A stretch of DNA of 64,000 nt from Rhizobium oryzihabitans (GTDB lineage Bacteria; Pseudomonadota; Alphaproteobacteria; Rhizobiales; Rhizobiaceae), in contig NZ_CP048635.1 in NCBI RefSeq assembly GCF_010669145.1, positions 1,075,001-1,139,000 of the forward strand, written 5' to 3'. Under the pieces are notes generated by a model, which ran no database searches, was not told the origin of the DNA, and saw only the letters and a program-made list of their open reading frames with translations. The position numbers were made by a program, and so were the translations under genes. Below, piece by piece: positions 21,682 to 31,498 of this stretch. Each line of letters begins with the position of its first letter. Position 1 is the stretch's first letter.

Positions 21682-22005
21682 TGGATCTATCCTTAAATGC
21701 TGGGCGTGATTGCCCGAATTCGGACCGTCGAGCCGTGACGGACGAACATTCTCTACCGGCGCGCCCATACGCTCGCTTTGCCGTAAGGATACGGTTTCGT
21801 AAGGTGAGCACGAACATGCCTCAGCCAACTTCGCAATTCGTGTCGGAATGCCGCATATGCTTGAGCAGGCGGCCCGTCTGCCGATGAAAAAGGCGCACCT
21901 CCACCGGAACTTACAAATCGGTAATCCCGGTGCGAAGCTGCGGTAAAATCGTGCATTCATGGTTGCCGGGTCGGACGAGAGGTCCGCACTCGAACGGAGA
22001 CAACG
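21682..22005. other. Divergent control region of two small exported-protein genes
   Basis: 324 bases with starts on both sides. Contains the 19-bp motif copy 2 (21904-21922) and two GTAAG direct repeats at 21783-21787 and 21799-21803, which may be additional regulator contacts. No gene found. Confidence 0.5.
21904..21922 (-). promoter_or_regulatory. Putative response-regulator site, copy 2
   Basis: Read on the minus strand it is ACCGATTTGTAAGTTCCGG, differing from copy 1 at only two adjacent bases. It lies 84 bases before the plus-strand gene at 22006 and about 220 bases before the minus-strand gene starting at 21681. Confidence 0.5.
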
Positions 22006-22383
22006 ATGAAAAAAATACTCCTAGTCGCTACACTCTTCATGGCGTTCGTCACGGTGACGAATTTCACGAATGCGGCGGTTGCGGCGACGATAGTCAGCGA
22101 TCTCGGCGATCTGTCCACTTTCAAGACGATCGCCAAGGACACGCTGGCGCTTGTTGCCAAGGGTGATCTTGCCACGGCAAAAAAGCGGATAACGGATTTC
22201 GAAACCGCGTGGGATAAGAATGAGCCGACACTCTACCCGATGAACAAGACCGAATGGGGTGTCATCGATGACGCTGCGGATGCGGCAATTCGCTCTCTGC
22301 GCCGGAGCAATCCGGATGCGACCGAAGCGGAGCAGGCCGTTACCGGGCTGCTGAACGTGCTCGACGATCCCGTGGCGCACTAG
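22006..22383 (+). CDS. Small exported protein of unknown function
   Basis: 125 residues; signal peptide about residues 1-27 (MKKILLVATLFMAFVTV...AAVAA), then a mostly helical mature region with TKTEWGVIDDAADAAIRSLR-like heptads. GGAGA lies before the ATG. It precedes the two-component genes by 150 bases in the same direction. No family could be named. Confidence 0.7.
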   Translation: MKKILLVATLFMAFVTVTNFTNAAVAATIVSDLGDLSTFKTIAKDTLALVAKGDLATAKKRITDFETAWDKNEPTLYPMNKTEWGVIDDAADAAIRSLRRSNPDATEAEQAVTGLLNVLDDPVAH

Positions 22384-22533
22384 AGGCGGCTGCTTGACAC
22401 CCAATGAAGGTTCCGGCCCGCGCAACAGCCTTGGCCGGAGCGGCCGCTCCCCTGTGTCAGAGGGGCTGATCCGGTGAAGACCGGCGGCCCGTTTCCTGCT
22501 AATGAGACGCCTGACGGAACAAGCGAGATTTCA

Positions 22534-23211
22534 ATGCGTATCCTTCTGATCGAGGATGATCGAAAAACCATCGAGTATATCGTCAGGGGCCTGACGGAGG
22601 CGGGGCATGTCTGCGATCCGATTGATGACGGGCGTGATGGCCTGTTCCAGGCGACCCGTGAAGCCTATGATGTTCTCATCGTCGACCGGATGCTGCCGGG
22701 TCTTGACGGTCTTTCAGTCGTCAAGGCAATCCGGGCGGCGCAGGTCAAGACGCCGGTGCTCTTCCTGACCTCCGTCGGCGGCGTCGACGATCGGGTGGAG
22801 GGGTTGGAAGCCGGCGGAGACGACTATCTCGTCAAGCCCTTCGCCTTTTCCGAACTGCTCGCGCGGGTCAATGCACTTGGCCGCCGCCCGCCGCCCCAAG
22901 AGCAGACGACGGTGCTGCGTGTGGCCGATCTCGAGATCGACCTGATCAGGCGGGTGGTGCGCAGGAGCGATCAGACCATCGACCTGCAGCCCCGCGAATT
23001 CACGTTGCTCGAAACATTAATGCGCGGCGAGGGCAGGGTGCTCACCCGAACCATGCTTCTGGAACGCGTCTGGGACTTTCATTTCGATCCGAAGACAAGC
23101 GTCGTCGAGACGCATATCAGCCGCCTGCGTGCCAAGATCGATAAGCCTTTCACGGTCCAGCTTCTCCATACGATCCGCAATATCGGTTATAGCCTGCATG
23201 CACCGCGCTAG
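22534..23211 (+). CDS. OmpR/PhoB-class response regulator
   Basis: 225 residues. Receiver domain (1-115) with acidic pocket EDD at 7-9, phosphoacceptor D51 (LIVDRMLPG), and K near 100 (DDYLVKPF). The C-terminal winged-helix domain (about 125-222) has the OmpR pattern LQPREFTLLETLMRGEGRVL and VVETHISRLRAKI. Its gene overlaps the sensor kinase gene by 14 bases. The 19-bp motif near the exported-protein genes is a likely target. Start 22534 gives the family-typical N terminus, though its ribosome binding site is weak. Confidence 0.92.
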   Translation: MRILLIEDDRKTIEYIVRGLTEAGHVCDPIDDGRDGLFQATREAYDVLIVDRMLPGLDGLSVVKAIRAAQVKTPVLFLTSVGGVDDRVEGLEAGGDDYLVKPFAFSELLARVNALGRRPPPQEQTTVLRVADLEIDLIRRVVRRSDQTIDLQPREFTLLETLMRGEGRVLTRTMLLERVWDFHFDPKTSVVETHISRLRAKIDKPFTVQLLHTIRNIGYSLHAPR

Positions 23212-24568
23212 GCTGTATCGCAGCACGCCCTTCCGGCTGGCGCTGGCCTTCGGCCTGCTGTTCATCCTCGGCTTCCTGATTTCCGGCTTCATCACCTATC
23301 AGTACCTGAAGCGGGAACTGATGGGTGCCTTGGATACATCCGTCACGGAAATGTATGCGGTTACCACATCGAACTATGCACCCAACGACATGGAAGACCT
23401 CGTCGCGGCGATCAAAGCCTATGGCAGGCACCCGACGTCGGACGAGCGGGTCTTTTCACTGGTTGATCCCAACGGTCGGCGCATCGCCGGCAACGCCACC
23501 GTTCCGCACCTTCCGGATGGTCTCGCGAGCATTACGGCTAGGGAAATCGGTCTGCCGGATGATACGGTCTTCCGTGTTGTCTCCGGGCCGGTCGGCCAGA
23601 ACCGCCTGACTGTCGGACGCAGCCTCTCGGAAACCGATGATTTCGAGGATATCGCCCTTTTCAGTTTCGCCTGGGTGGCGGTGCTGACCATTGCCTTTGC
23701 CGCGGTGGGTGGGGTCATCCTGGCGAAGCGGGCACAGAGGCGCCTTGACGGTGTGGTCGAGACCATGGTGGATATTTCCAATGGCCGGATGCAGGCGCGC
23801 ATTCCTTTGAGTGGCAGGCGCGATGATATTGATCTGCTGTCAATCCAGATCAACGACGCGCTGGAGCGCCTCTCTCGGCTGGTGGAGAGCATGCGCCAGG
23901 TCAGCGCCGACATCGCTCACGATCTCAAGACGCCGCTCAACCGCCTGAAGATGACGATCCAGGATGCCATGGGCCGCAACGAGCGTCTTGAGCCGATCGA
24001 GGATCTTCTCGCCGATGCGCTTGGCGAAAGCGACCAGATCAACGCCACTTTTGAGGCGTTGCTGCGAATTTCACAGATCGAGGCGGGTGGCCGCAAGGTT
24101 CGTTTCCGCCCTGTCGATCTTCTCGGCCTGATGAACGACATCGTGGAAATTTATGCCGATGTCGCCGAAGACAACGGCCAGTTCCTAAGTTTTGCCGCAC
24201 CCTCGCCCGGTGTTTGGCTGGTATCCGGCGATCGCGAGCTGCTGATGCAGCTCCTCGTCAATCTCGTCGAGAATGCGATCAATCATTGCCGGCCGGGTAC
24301 CCACATCGACCTTTCGCTTGCGGCCAACGGAAATAGACTGGTCGCGACCGTCCGTGACACGGGCCCGGGTATTCCGGAAGCCGAGCGCGACAAGGTCTTC
24401 CGCCGCCTCTACCGGCTCGACAAGAGCCGCTCGACACCCGGAAGCGGCCTCGGCCTCAGTCTCGTCCGCGCCATCGCCGACCTGCATGGCGTAGATATTA
24501 CGCTGGCCGACAACCAGCCGGGACTGGTGGTCTCGCTTTCGATGGCGCGTGCAAATTCCAAGATCTAG
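23198..24568 (+). CDS. Sensor histidine kinase
   Basis: 456 residues, inner membrane. Two membrane helices (about 14-37 and 160-182) enclose a periplasmic sensing region of about 120 residues, followed by HAMP, a HisKA domain with the phospho-acceptor motif SADIAHDLKTPLNRLK, and an ATPase domain with N box (LVNLVENAINH), G1 (DTGPGIPEAE) and G2 (GSGLGLSLV). It is coupled to the response regulator by a 14-base overlap. The signal sensed is unknown; similar kinases are often near PepSY proteins and metal-response genes. Confidence 0.92.
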   Translation: MHRARLYRSTPFRLALAFGLLFILGFLISGFITYQYLKRELMGALDTSVTEMYAVTTSNYAPNDMEDLVAAIKAYGRHPTSDERVFSLVDPNGRRIAGNATVPHLPDGLASITAREIGLPDDTVFRVVSGPVGQNRLTVGRSLSETDDFEDIALFSFAWVAVLTIAFAAVGGVILAKRAQRRLDGVVETMVDISNGRMQARIPLSGRRDDIDLLSIQINDALERLSRLVESMRQVSADIAHDLKTPLNRLKMTIQDAMGRNERLEPIEDLLADALGESDQINATFEALLRISQIEAGGRKVRFRPVDLLGLMNDIVEIYADVAEDNGQFLSFAAPSPGVWLVSGDRELLMQLLVNLVENAINHCRPGTHIDLSLAANGNRLVATVRDTGPGIPEAERDKVFRRLYRLDKSRSTPGSGLGLSLVRAIADLHGVDITLADNQPGLVVSLSMARANSKI

Positions 24569-24569
24569 C

Positions 24570-24597
24570 AAAAGCTACCTTCGAGGGCAGCTTTTCC
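24570..24597 (+). terminator. Terminator after the sensor kinase
   Basis: AAAAGCT (24570-24576) pairs with AGCTTTT (24589-24595) with a smaller inner stem around TTCG. It starts two bases after the kinase stop. Confidence 0.6.
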
Positions 24598-24906
24598 GTT
24601 GTGGGAAGGTCAATGTCTAGCGGTTCGGGGGCGGGTGGCTGACGCAAATGCTGTTTTCAGGATGCGCTGCTCGACTAGCTGGCAAATCCGCCCTTCAGGT
24701 CCGCAGTCTTGTCCTGAGGTGTCCGCCTTGAAAATCGCCGCCAGTGACGACGGCCTGTAGCTAATTTTCCCAATTTAAAGAACAGGCGACAAAGGCGAGA
24801 AAATTTGATAGATTTAAAACAACCGGTTGCGGTTTGACGCATAGGTAAAAAGTCACCGCACGTCCTTACACCGCCAGCCGGATCATGGCGCAGGAGGAGA
24901 GATGCT
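24598..24906. other. Intergenic stretch before the DUF2189 gene
   Basis: About 310 bases with AT-rich segments near 24770-24850 that probably hold the promoter of the downstream oxidase region. No gene, repeat or RNA seen. Confidence 0.4.
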
Positions 24907-25722
24907 ATGACGGCATTCCATGTCATGGCCGGCGCGAGCGGCGGATTTGCACGCCCGGAAGTCCGGAAGATAGGTATTGCGGATCTTGTTGATGCTCTGA
25001 GGTTGGGGCTGGCGGATTTTCGGGAGAAACCGTCGCACTATGTCTTCATCTGTCTCATGTATCCGATAGCGGGTGTTTTTCTCGTCATGTGGAGTTCCGG
25101 CGCCAATCTATTGCCGCTGATTTATCCCCTGATGTCGGGCTTTGCGCTGATCGGCCCCATTGCGGCCATCGGTCTATATGAAATCAGTCGACGCCGCGAG
25201 CAGGGGCTGGATAGCTCCTGGCGTCACGCGCTGGAGGTTCGCCACTCTCCGGCGCTGCCGTCGATCCTCGCGGTCGGCTTTATGCTTTTTGCTCTTTTCA
25301 TCGTCTGGCTGATTGTTGCGCAGCATATCTACACCACGACTTTCGAAGCGGTCGGTCCGGTCTCTTTCTCAACATTTCTGTCAGATGTTCTGACGACCTC
25401 GCAGGGCCTTTCCCTTATAATCTGGGGCAATCTGGCCGGTTTCGTTTTTGCGGTCATTGTGCTGGCGACAACTGTTGTGGCGTTTCCGCTGATGCTGGAT
25501 CGGGATGTGGGTGCTGTCGCGGCCGTGGATGCGAGCATCCGCGCCACGCTTGCCAATCCGGTGCCGGTTGCACTTTGGGGCTTGATTGTCGCGGCGCTGC
25601 TCGTCGTCGGGACGATCCCGGTTTTCATCGGCCTTGCTGTGGTCATGCCTGTCCTCGGGCATTCGACCTGGCATCTGTATCGAAAACTGATCGTTCCCGT
25701 TTATCCAAATCGCATGCCCTGA
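24907..25722 (+). CDS. DUF2189 membrane protein
   Basis: 271 residues with about six membrane helices and the motifs seen in DUF2189 proteins (FREKPSHYVF; GFALIGPIAAIGLYEISRR; VVMPVLGHSTWHLYRKLI). Function unknown. In this family the genes often lie beside respiratory oxidases, and here a cytochrome c and a cox cluster follow. An AGGAGGAG ribosome binding site precedes the ATG. Confidence 0.8.
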   Translation: MTAFHVMAGASGGFARPEVRKIGIADLVDALRLGLADFREKPSHYVFICLMYPIAGVFLVMWSSGANLLPLIYPLMSGFALIGPIAAIGLYEISRRREQGLDSSWRHALEVRHSPALPSILAVGFMLFALFIVWLIVAQHIYTTTFEAVGPVSFSTFLSDVLTTSQGLSLIIWGNLAGFVFAVIVLATTVVAFPLMLDRDVGAVAAVDASIRATLANPVPVALWGLIVAALLVVGTIPVFIGLAVVMPVLGHSTWHLYRKLIVPVYPNRMP

Positions 25723-25824
25723 ATTCATAAAGGAAATCCAGCTTAAGATCATCCGTCCCGCCGTTGCGGCCCGCCTTGCGCGGGCAGTCTCGGCCGGGAT
25801 GGCGATGGAGCGCGTGAGGATGTC

Positions 25825-26211
25825 ATGTCGTATCGTTTTCCTGCCATCTGTCTGCTTTTCGCCATTACCCTTCCGCTTGAGGCGCACGCCCAGGAGGGTG
25901 ACCCTGCCGCAGGCGCCACGGTCTTCAAAAAATGCGGCATTTGTCATGTCGTGGAAACGGACCAGAACAAGGTCGGCCCCTCGCTGAACGGCCTGTTTGG
26001 CAGAACCGCCGGCACGCATCCGAATTTCGCCTATTCCCAGGCGATGCAGGATGCCGGCAAGGCCGGGCTGGTGTGGAGCGAGACGTCGCTTCGCGACTAT
26101 CTGCACGACCCCAAGGCGAAGGTGAAGGGCACGAAAATGGCCTTCGTCGGGCTGAAGGACGACACCGATATCACCAATCTGATCGCCTATCTGAAGCAAT
26201 ATTCCAAGTAG
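25825..26211 (+). CDS. Periplasmic class I cytochrome c
   Basis: 128 residues: signal peptide (about 1-23, ending AHA), one heme site CGICH at about 42-46 and the axial methionine in KGTKMAFVG near 103. It resembles mitochondrial-type cytochrome c2/c550 and is the probable electron donor for the oxidase encoded immediately downstream, given the CuA site in that enzyme. Confidence 0.88.
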   Translation: MSYRFPAICLLFAITLPLEAHAQEGDPAAGATVFKKCGICHVVETDQNKVGPSLNGLFGRTAGTHPNFAYSQAMQDAGKAGLVWSETSLRDYLHDPKAKVKGTKMAFVGLKDDTDITNLIAYLKQYSK

Positions 26212-26378
26212 CGGGATGACGCGCGGAAGAGCCGGGGCGGATCGGGAGAATCGGGCCGATTGAGGGGCGAGCCGCTGTTGGCGCCGCAATTGCTCGCCAT
26301 ACCTGTTAATGAGATAATGCTAATACGTTTCGCGACAGGATTGTAGAAATTGTCGCGGCCGTGTCAGGGGAGGAGACG

Positions 26379-27194
26379 ATGGCTGTCGTTGTGGTTCTCG
26401 TTCTGCTGGTAGTGGGGTCAATCGCTTTCCACCTGCTGAGCCCTTGGTGGTGGACGCCGATTGCCTCGAACTGGAGCTACATCGACAATACCATCATCAT
26501 CACCTTCTGGATCACCGGCTTTGTTTTCTCGGCCGTCGTGTTGTTTGTCGCCTATTGCGTGTTCCGCTTCAGGCACCGCCCCGGAAACCGGGCGGCGTAC
26601 CAGCCCGAAAACAAGCGTCTGGAATGGTGGCTGGCGGGTGGAACCGGGATCGGAGTGGCCGCGATGCTGCTGCCGGGCCTTTTCGTGTGGAAACAGTTCG
26701 TCACGGTGCCGGACGGCGCCAGCGAGGTGGAGATCGTCGGTCAGCAATGGCAATGGAGTTTCCGGTTGCCGGGAGCGGATGGACGGCTCGGACGGGCGGA
26801 CACGCGCGCCATTACGTCGGACAATCCGCTTGGTTTGAACCGGAACGACCCGGCCGGAATGGACGACGTCATCGTTGAAGGCGGCGAGTTGCATCTGCCC
26901 GCCGGCAGGCCGGTGAAAATGCTGCTGCGCGCGATTGACGTGGTGCATGATTTCTACGTGCCGGAGTTCCGGGCCAAGATGGACATGATCCCCGGTTCGG
27001 TCACCTATTACTGGTTCACCCCGATACGGACGGGAACCTTTGAGGTTCTCTGCGCGGAACTGTGCGGCGTCGGCCACCCACAGATGCGCGGCACCGTCGT
27101 CGTTGATACCGAGGCTGACTATCAGGCCTGGCTGCAACAGCAGCCGACATTCGCGAAATCGCTGGCATTGGCGGAAAAGTCGGCGGCCCGATGA
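26379..27194 (+). CDS. coxM: Cytochrome c oxidase subunit II (CoxM-like)
   Basis: 271 residues. Two N-terminal membrane helices and a periplasmic cupredoxin domain with a complete CuA site, CAELCGVGHPQMRG (about 229-242), with the remaining histidine in VVHDFYVPEF. The CuA site shows that electrons come from cytochrome c, not quinol. No attached heme-c domain. ATG at 26379 is preferred because GGGAGGAG sits just upstream; the frame extends back to a GTG at 26361. First of five oxidase genes. Confidence 0.85.
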   Translation: MAVVVVLVLLVVGSIAFHLLSPWWWTPIASNWSYIDNTIIITFWITGFVFSAVVLFVAYCVFRFRHRPGNRAAYQPENKRLEWWLAGGTGIGVAAMLLPGLFVWKQFVTVPDGASEVEIVGQQWQWSFRLPGADGRLGRADTRAITSDNPLGLNRNDPAGMDDVIVEGGELHLPAGRPVKMLLRAIDVVHDFYVPEFRAKMDMIPGSVTYYWFTPIRTGTFEVLCAELCGVGHPQMRGTVVVDTEADYQAWLQQQPTFAKSLALAEKSAAR

Positions 27195-27248
27195 GCGCCA
27201 TGTGTCGTTGAAGGGAAAGCAGCATCAGGGGAAGAGGGAGGATGGAAT

Positions 27249-29026
27249 ATGGTCGAGATTGGGTCCGGCGCCGGGCAGGTCATCCAGCCCGCTGAAGTTG
27301 ATGATGTCGAGCTTTATCATCCGAAAAGCTGGTGGACGAAATATGTCTTCAGCCAGGATGCCAAGATCATCGCCATTCAGTACTTCCTGACTGCGACGGC
27401 AATCGGCATGGTGGCATTGGTTTTGTCCTGGCTGATGCGACTGCAACTCGGTTTTCCCGGCTATTTCTCCTTCATCGATGCGGAACATTATTATCAGTTC
27501 ATCACCATGCACGGCATGATCATGGTGATCTATCTGCTCACCGCGCTGTTTCTCGGTGGTTTCGGCAATTATCTGATCCCCTTGATGCTCGGCGCGCGAG
27601 ACATGGTCTTCCCCTATGCGAACATGCTGAGCTACTGGCTTTATCTGCTCGCCGTCCTCGTGCTGGTCGCCGGTTTTTTCGCGCCCGGCGGGCCAACGGG
27701 TGCAGGCTGGACGCTTTATCCGCCGCAGTCCCTGCTTTCGGGAACGCCTGGCGGGCGCGACTGGGGCATCATCCTGATGCTCTCGTCGCTCATCCTTTTC
27801 ATCATCGGCTTCACGCTTGGCGGGCTGAACTACGTCGTCACGGTGCTGCAGGGGCGCACGCGCGGCATGACGCTGATGCGAATGCCCCTGACGATATGGG
27901 GCATATTCACGGCGACCGTCATGGCGCTGCTCGCCTTCCCGGCACTTTTCGTCGCCGCCGTCATGATGTTGTTCGACCGATTGCTCGGCACGAGCTTCTT
28001 CATGCCTTCCATTGTGGAGATGGGTGAGCAATTGAAGCAGGGGGCGGCAGTCCGATCCTGTTCCAGCATCTGTTCTGGTTCTTCGGTCATCCGGAAGTCT
28101 ATATCGTCGCGCTTCCGGCCTTCGGCATCGTTTCTGATCTCATCAGCACCCATGCGCGCAAGAACATCTTCGGTTACCGGATGATGGTCTGGGCAATCGT
28201 CATCATCGCGGCGCTGAGCTTCGTCGTCTGGGCGCATCATATGTATGTCAGCGGCATGAATCCGAACTTCGGGTTCTTTTTCGCCACGACGACGCTGATT
28301 ATCGCCGTGCCGACGGCGATCAAGGTCTATAATTGGGTGCTGACGCTCTGGCGCGGCGATATCCATCTGAATTTGCCGATGCTGTTTGCGCTCGCTTTCA
28401 TCGTCACATTCGTCAACGGCGGATTGACCGGCCTCTTCCTCGGCAATGTCGTCGTCGATGTGCCGCTTTCGGATACCATGTTCGTCGTTGCCCATTTCCA
28501 TATGGTGATGGGGGTTGCGCCGATCATGGTGATCTTCGGCGCGATCCACCACTGGTATCCGAAAGTCACCGGCCGCATGCTGAATGCGACTATGGGGCAT
28601 ATCCATTTCTGGATCACCTTTATCGGCGCCTATGCCATCTTCTTCCCCATGCATTATCTCGGCCTGATCGGTGTGCCGCGCCGTTATTACGAACTGGGTG
28701 AAACCGCTTTCATTCCACCTTCGGCGCATACGCTGAACATGTTCATCTCCGTCGCAGCACTTGTCGTCGGCGCTGCCCAGCTTCTGTTCCTGTTCAATCT
28801 CGCCTGGAGCCTGCGCTGGGGCAAGCAGGCCGGCGGCAATCCATGGCGGGCGACAACACTGGAGTGGCAGACCCCGCAAACGCCGCCGGTTCATGGAAAC
28901 TGGGGCAGAGAATTGCCGGTCGTCTATCGCTGGCCATATGACTACAGCGTTCCCGGCGCGGCTGAGGACTTCCTGCCGCAAAACCAGCCGGCTGCGGCCG
29001 GGCCTTCCGAGAGGGCGTTGTCATGA
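27249..29026 (+). CDS. coxN: Cytochrome c oxidase subunit I (CoxN-like, frameshifted)
   Basis: Catalytic subunit, about 592 residues after repair, with twelve or more membrane helices. Heme and CuB ligands are in ITMHGMIMVIY, FFGHPEVYI, AHHMYVSG and VAHFHMVMG. The frame is interrupted where EQLKQGAA runs out: adding one G to the GGGGG run at 28040-28044 joins it to PILFQHLFWFFGHPEVYI, an essentially invariant part of this family. A real null allele would abolish the oxidase, so a base-calling error is more likely. The next gene overlaps the stop by ATGA. Confidence 0.88.
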
Positions 29027-29724
29027 GCGCCATTCTCATTTTCCTGGCCGGGATCGGCGGCATCATCGGCTGGTGGATGGCAAGGCAGAGACTGGCCTCC
29101 AAGCCTTGGCTGGAGGTAGGTCTGGCAGGCGATGCGCCGCAGATGCGCGGATCGTCGGAGACAAAAGCGAAACTCGGGCTCGGCATCTTCCTTGCCGTCG
29201 TCGGCGCGCTGTTCGCGCTGCTCATCAGCGCCTATCTCGGGCGCATGGGCGGTGCCGACTGGTGGGGTATCCCGATCCCCCGGTTGCTGTGGGTGAATAC
29301 TGTGGCCCTTGCCACCAGCAGCGTAGCGCTGCAATGGGCGAAAACCGAAGCCCGCCTGGATCGCCGCGAAATGCTGGACGTAGCTCTTGCCGTGGCGTTT
29401 GTTGCGGCTGTTCTCTTTGTTGTCGGGCAGGTTCTGGCATGGCGGCAACTGGCGTCCGCGGGTTATGTGCTGGCGGATAACCCATCGAACAGCTTCTTCT
29501 ACATGATCACCGGATTGCATGGCCTGCACATATTGGGCGGGCTTTTCGTGCTCGGGCGCACGGCAATCCGCGCCGGGATCGGCCCTGCGGCGAGAGTTCG
29601 CCTGAGCGTGGAGCTTTGCACCATCTACTGGCATTTCATGTTCGTCGTCTGGCTGATCCTTTTTGCAATTTTCGCCGGCTGGGCGAACAGTTTTGTCGAT
29701 CTCTGCCGTCAATTGATCACCTGA
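29023..29724 (+). CDS. coxO: Heme-copper oxidase subunit III family protein (CoxO-like)
   Basis: 233 residues, about seven membrane helices, with the subunit III pattern SNSFFYMITGLHGLHILGGL and CTIYWHFMFVVWLILF. It overlaps coxN by four bases. Two subunit III-like genes in a row (this and the next) are a hallmark of the coxMNOP operon known from Bradyrhizobium. Confidence 0.82.
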   Translation: MSAILIFLAGIGGIIGWWMARQRLASKPWLEVGLAGDAPQMRGSSETKAKLGLGIFLAVVGALFALLISAYLGRMGGADWWGIPIPRLLWVNTVALATSSVALQWAKTEARLDRREMLDVALAVAFVAAVLFVVGQVLAWRQLASAGYVLADNPSNSFFYMITGLHGLHILGGLFVLGRTAIRAGIGPAARVRLSVELCTIYWHFMFVVWLILFAIFAGWANSFVDLCRQLIT

Positions 29725-29736
29725 GGAGTGCCGATC

Positions 29737-30459
29737 ATGGCCGCATCCATGGAAAGACCTTTAAACGATCCACATCTGCCGCCAACGGGACTACGCGGCG
29801 TTGCCGCCGATCTGTCATCGGACCAGCGGGCGTTCAAGAACGTCTCCTGGGGCAAGGCGATGATGTGGCTCTTCATTCTGAGCGACACCTTCATTTTCGG
29901 CTGCTTTCTCCTGGCCTATATGACGGCGAGGATGTCGACCACTGTCGGCTGGCCCAATCCGAGCGAGGTTTTCGCTCTGACGATCGGTGGCAAGGATATT
30001 CCGCTGATCCTGATCGCCATCATGACCTTCGTCCTTATCAGCAGCAGCGGAACGATGGCCATGGCCGTCAATTTCGGATACCGCCGCGATCGGCGTAAAA
30101 CCGCCGCGCTGATGGTGGTAACGGCCGCTCTCGGCGCGACGTTCGTCGGAATGCAGGTATTCGAATGGACGAAACTGATCGGGGAAGGCGTTCGCCCCTG
30201 GGAGAACCCCTTCGGTGCTGCGCAATTCGGTTCGTCTTTCTTCATGATCACGGGCTTTCACGGCACCCATGTCTCGATCGGGGTGGTGTTCCTTCTGATC
30301 ATGGCGCGCAAGGTCTGGCGGGGAGATTTCGATCAGGAAAGACGGGGATTTTTCACCAGCCGGAAAGGCAACTACGAGATCGTCGAAATAATGGGGCTTT
30401 ACTGGCACTTCGTCGATCTGGTGTGGGTATTCATCTTTGCATTCTTCTATCTGTGGTGA
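29737..30459 (+). CDS. coxP: Heme-copper oxidase subunit III (CoxP-like)
   Basis: 240 residues; seven-helix subunit III with GSSFFMITGFHGTHVSIGV and the C-terminal MGLYWHFVDLVWVFIFAFFY. ATG at 29737 follows GAGGAG by 8 bases; the in-frame GTG at 29728 overlaps that site and is less likely. Supports proton uptake and stability of subunit I in this family. Confidence 0.85.
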   Translation: MAASMERPLNDPHLPPTGLRGVAADLSSDQRAFKNVSWGKAMMWLFILSDTFIFGCFLLAYMTARMSTTVGWPNPSEVFALTIGGKDIPLILIAIMTFVLISSSGTMAMAVNFGYRRDRRKTAALMVVTAALGATFVGMQVFEWTKLIGEGVRPWENPFGAAQFGSSFFMITGFHGTHVSIGVVFLLIMARKVWRGDFDQERRGFFTSRKGNYEIVEIMGLYWHFVDLVWVFIFAFFYLW

Positions 30460-30473
30460 GTGAGGATGACATC

Positions 30474-30805
30474 ATGGCGCAGCAACAGTCACAACAGGGA
30501 CAGCAGCATCCGATAAGACTTTACATGGTGGTCTGGGGACTGCTTTTCGTCCTCAGTGCCTGCTCCTATCTCGTCGATTATCTCGGCATACAGAGCTATC
30601 CCAGATGGTCTCTGATCATCGCTTTTATGCTCCTGAAGGCGGGGCTGATCATTGCGATTTTCATGCACATGGCCTGGGAACGGCTGATCTTGATCTACGC
30701 CATCCTTCTTCCCCCGTGCTCGTGCTGGTTTTCACAGCTTTGATGGCGTCGGAATCCAATTACACGCTCCTTGCGCGAGAGACTTTTCTCGGAGGCGGGT
30801 CATAG
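30474..30805 (+). CDS. Small cytochrome oxidase subunit (CyoD/CoxF-like, frameshifted)
   Basis: About 110 residues with three membrane helices; resembles the prokaryotic subunit IV family (RLYMVVWGLLFVLSACSYLV... AGLIIAIFMHMAWERL). The frame breaks at the CCCCC run 30711-30715: one more C restores LPPVLVLVFTALMASESNYT and a stop at 30805. Last gene of the oxidase operon. Confidence 0.75.
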
Positions 30806-30850
30806 GGCACTGGCAGGTGCAAATATCAATCACAGACGCTTAACTGCCAT

Positions 30851-31495
30851 CTATTTTCGAGTGGAGGATGCTCCCCTCTCGTTATCTGCGGGTGCCAGAT
30901 AAGGGATCATGCGCCGAAGGGTCGGGTCTCTTCGGATGAAATGGTGCCACAATGCCGCTATCACATGAAAAAAGACGATAATTGCTGCGAGATAGGCCAG
31001 AGTAGCGTGAACCTCCGTCCAGAAGGCTTCGGCCTGGTCCGAGATCGCCATGGGCAGCGCTGGCACGACGATGAGATCGAAGACATAGCTGGGGATCTGC
31101 AGAGGAGATGTCGACGCGACTGCCCAACCGGCAAGCGGAACGGCAAGGGTAAGAAACAGCAGCGCAGCATGAGCGGCCCGCGCGGCCAGCCGGGAAACGA
31201 GACCTTCACCATCGAGTGCCCTCGGCCTCCTGCTGAAAAGCGACCATAGCAAACGGGGCACGGCCAAGGTCAGCACCAGAAACCCTATCGATTTGTGATA
31301 TTGAAAAAGGTCGAACTGGAGCACCGGGTCGATGTTGTCGCGGCTCATCCAATATCCCAGCCCAAGCTGCGCGAGGAAAAGGACCGCGATCGCCCAGTGG
31401 AAAGCGATCGTCACCAGTCCAAAGGAAGCGGCCGTATTTCGCCACCTCCGTTCAGCCGCCGGTGCGCCATCGAAATGCTCCTGAAAATGTTGCAT
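30851..31495 (-). CDS. Cytochrome b561-family membrane protein
   Basis: 214 residues with four membrane helices and the heme-ligand histidines seen in bacterial b561 proteins (FGLVTIAFHWAIAV, FQYHKSIGFLVL, VHATLAYLAAIIVFFHV). It moves electrons between the quinone pool and a periplasmic partner. It is the last of five leftward genes beginning with yceI, and starts 3 bases after the anti-sigma stop. In other bacteria b561 and YceI genes often travel together; YceI-type lipocalin folds bind polyprenyl quinones. Confidence 0.85.
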   Translation of the reverse strand: MQHFQEHFDGAPAAERRWRNTAASFGLVTIAFHWAIAVLFLAQLGLGYWMSRDNIDPVLQFDLFQYHKSIGFLVLTLAVPRLLWSLFSRRPRALDGEGLVSRLAARAAHAALLFLTLAVPLAGWAVASTSPLQIPSYVFDLIVVPALPMAISDQAEAFWTEVHATLAYLAAIIVFFHVIAALWHHFIRRDPTLRRMIPYLAPADNERGASSTRK

Positions 31496-31498
31496 CGG

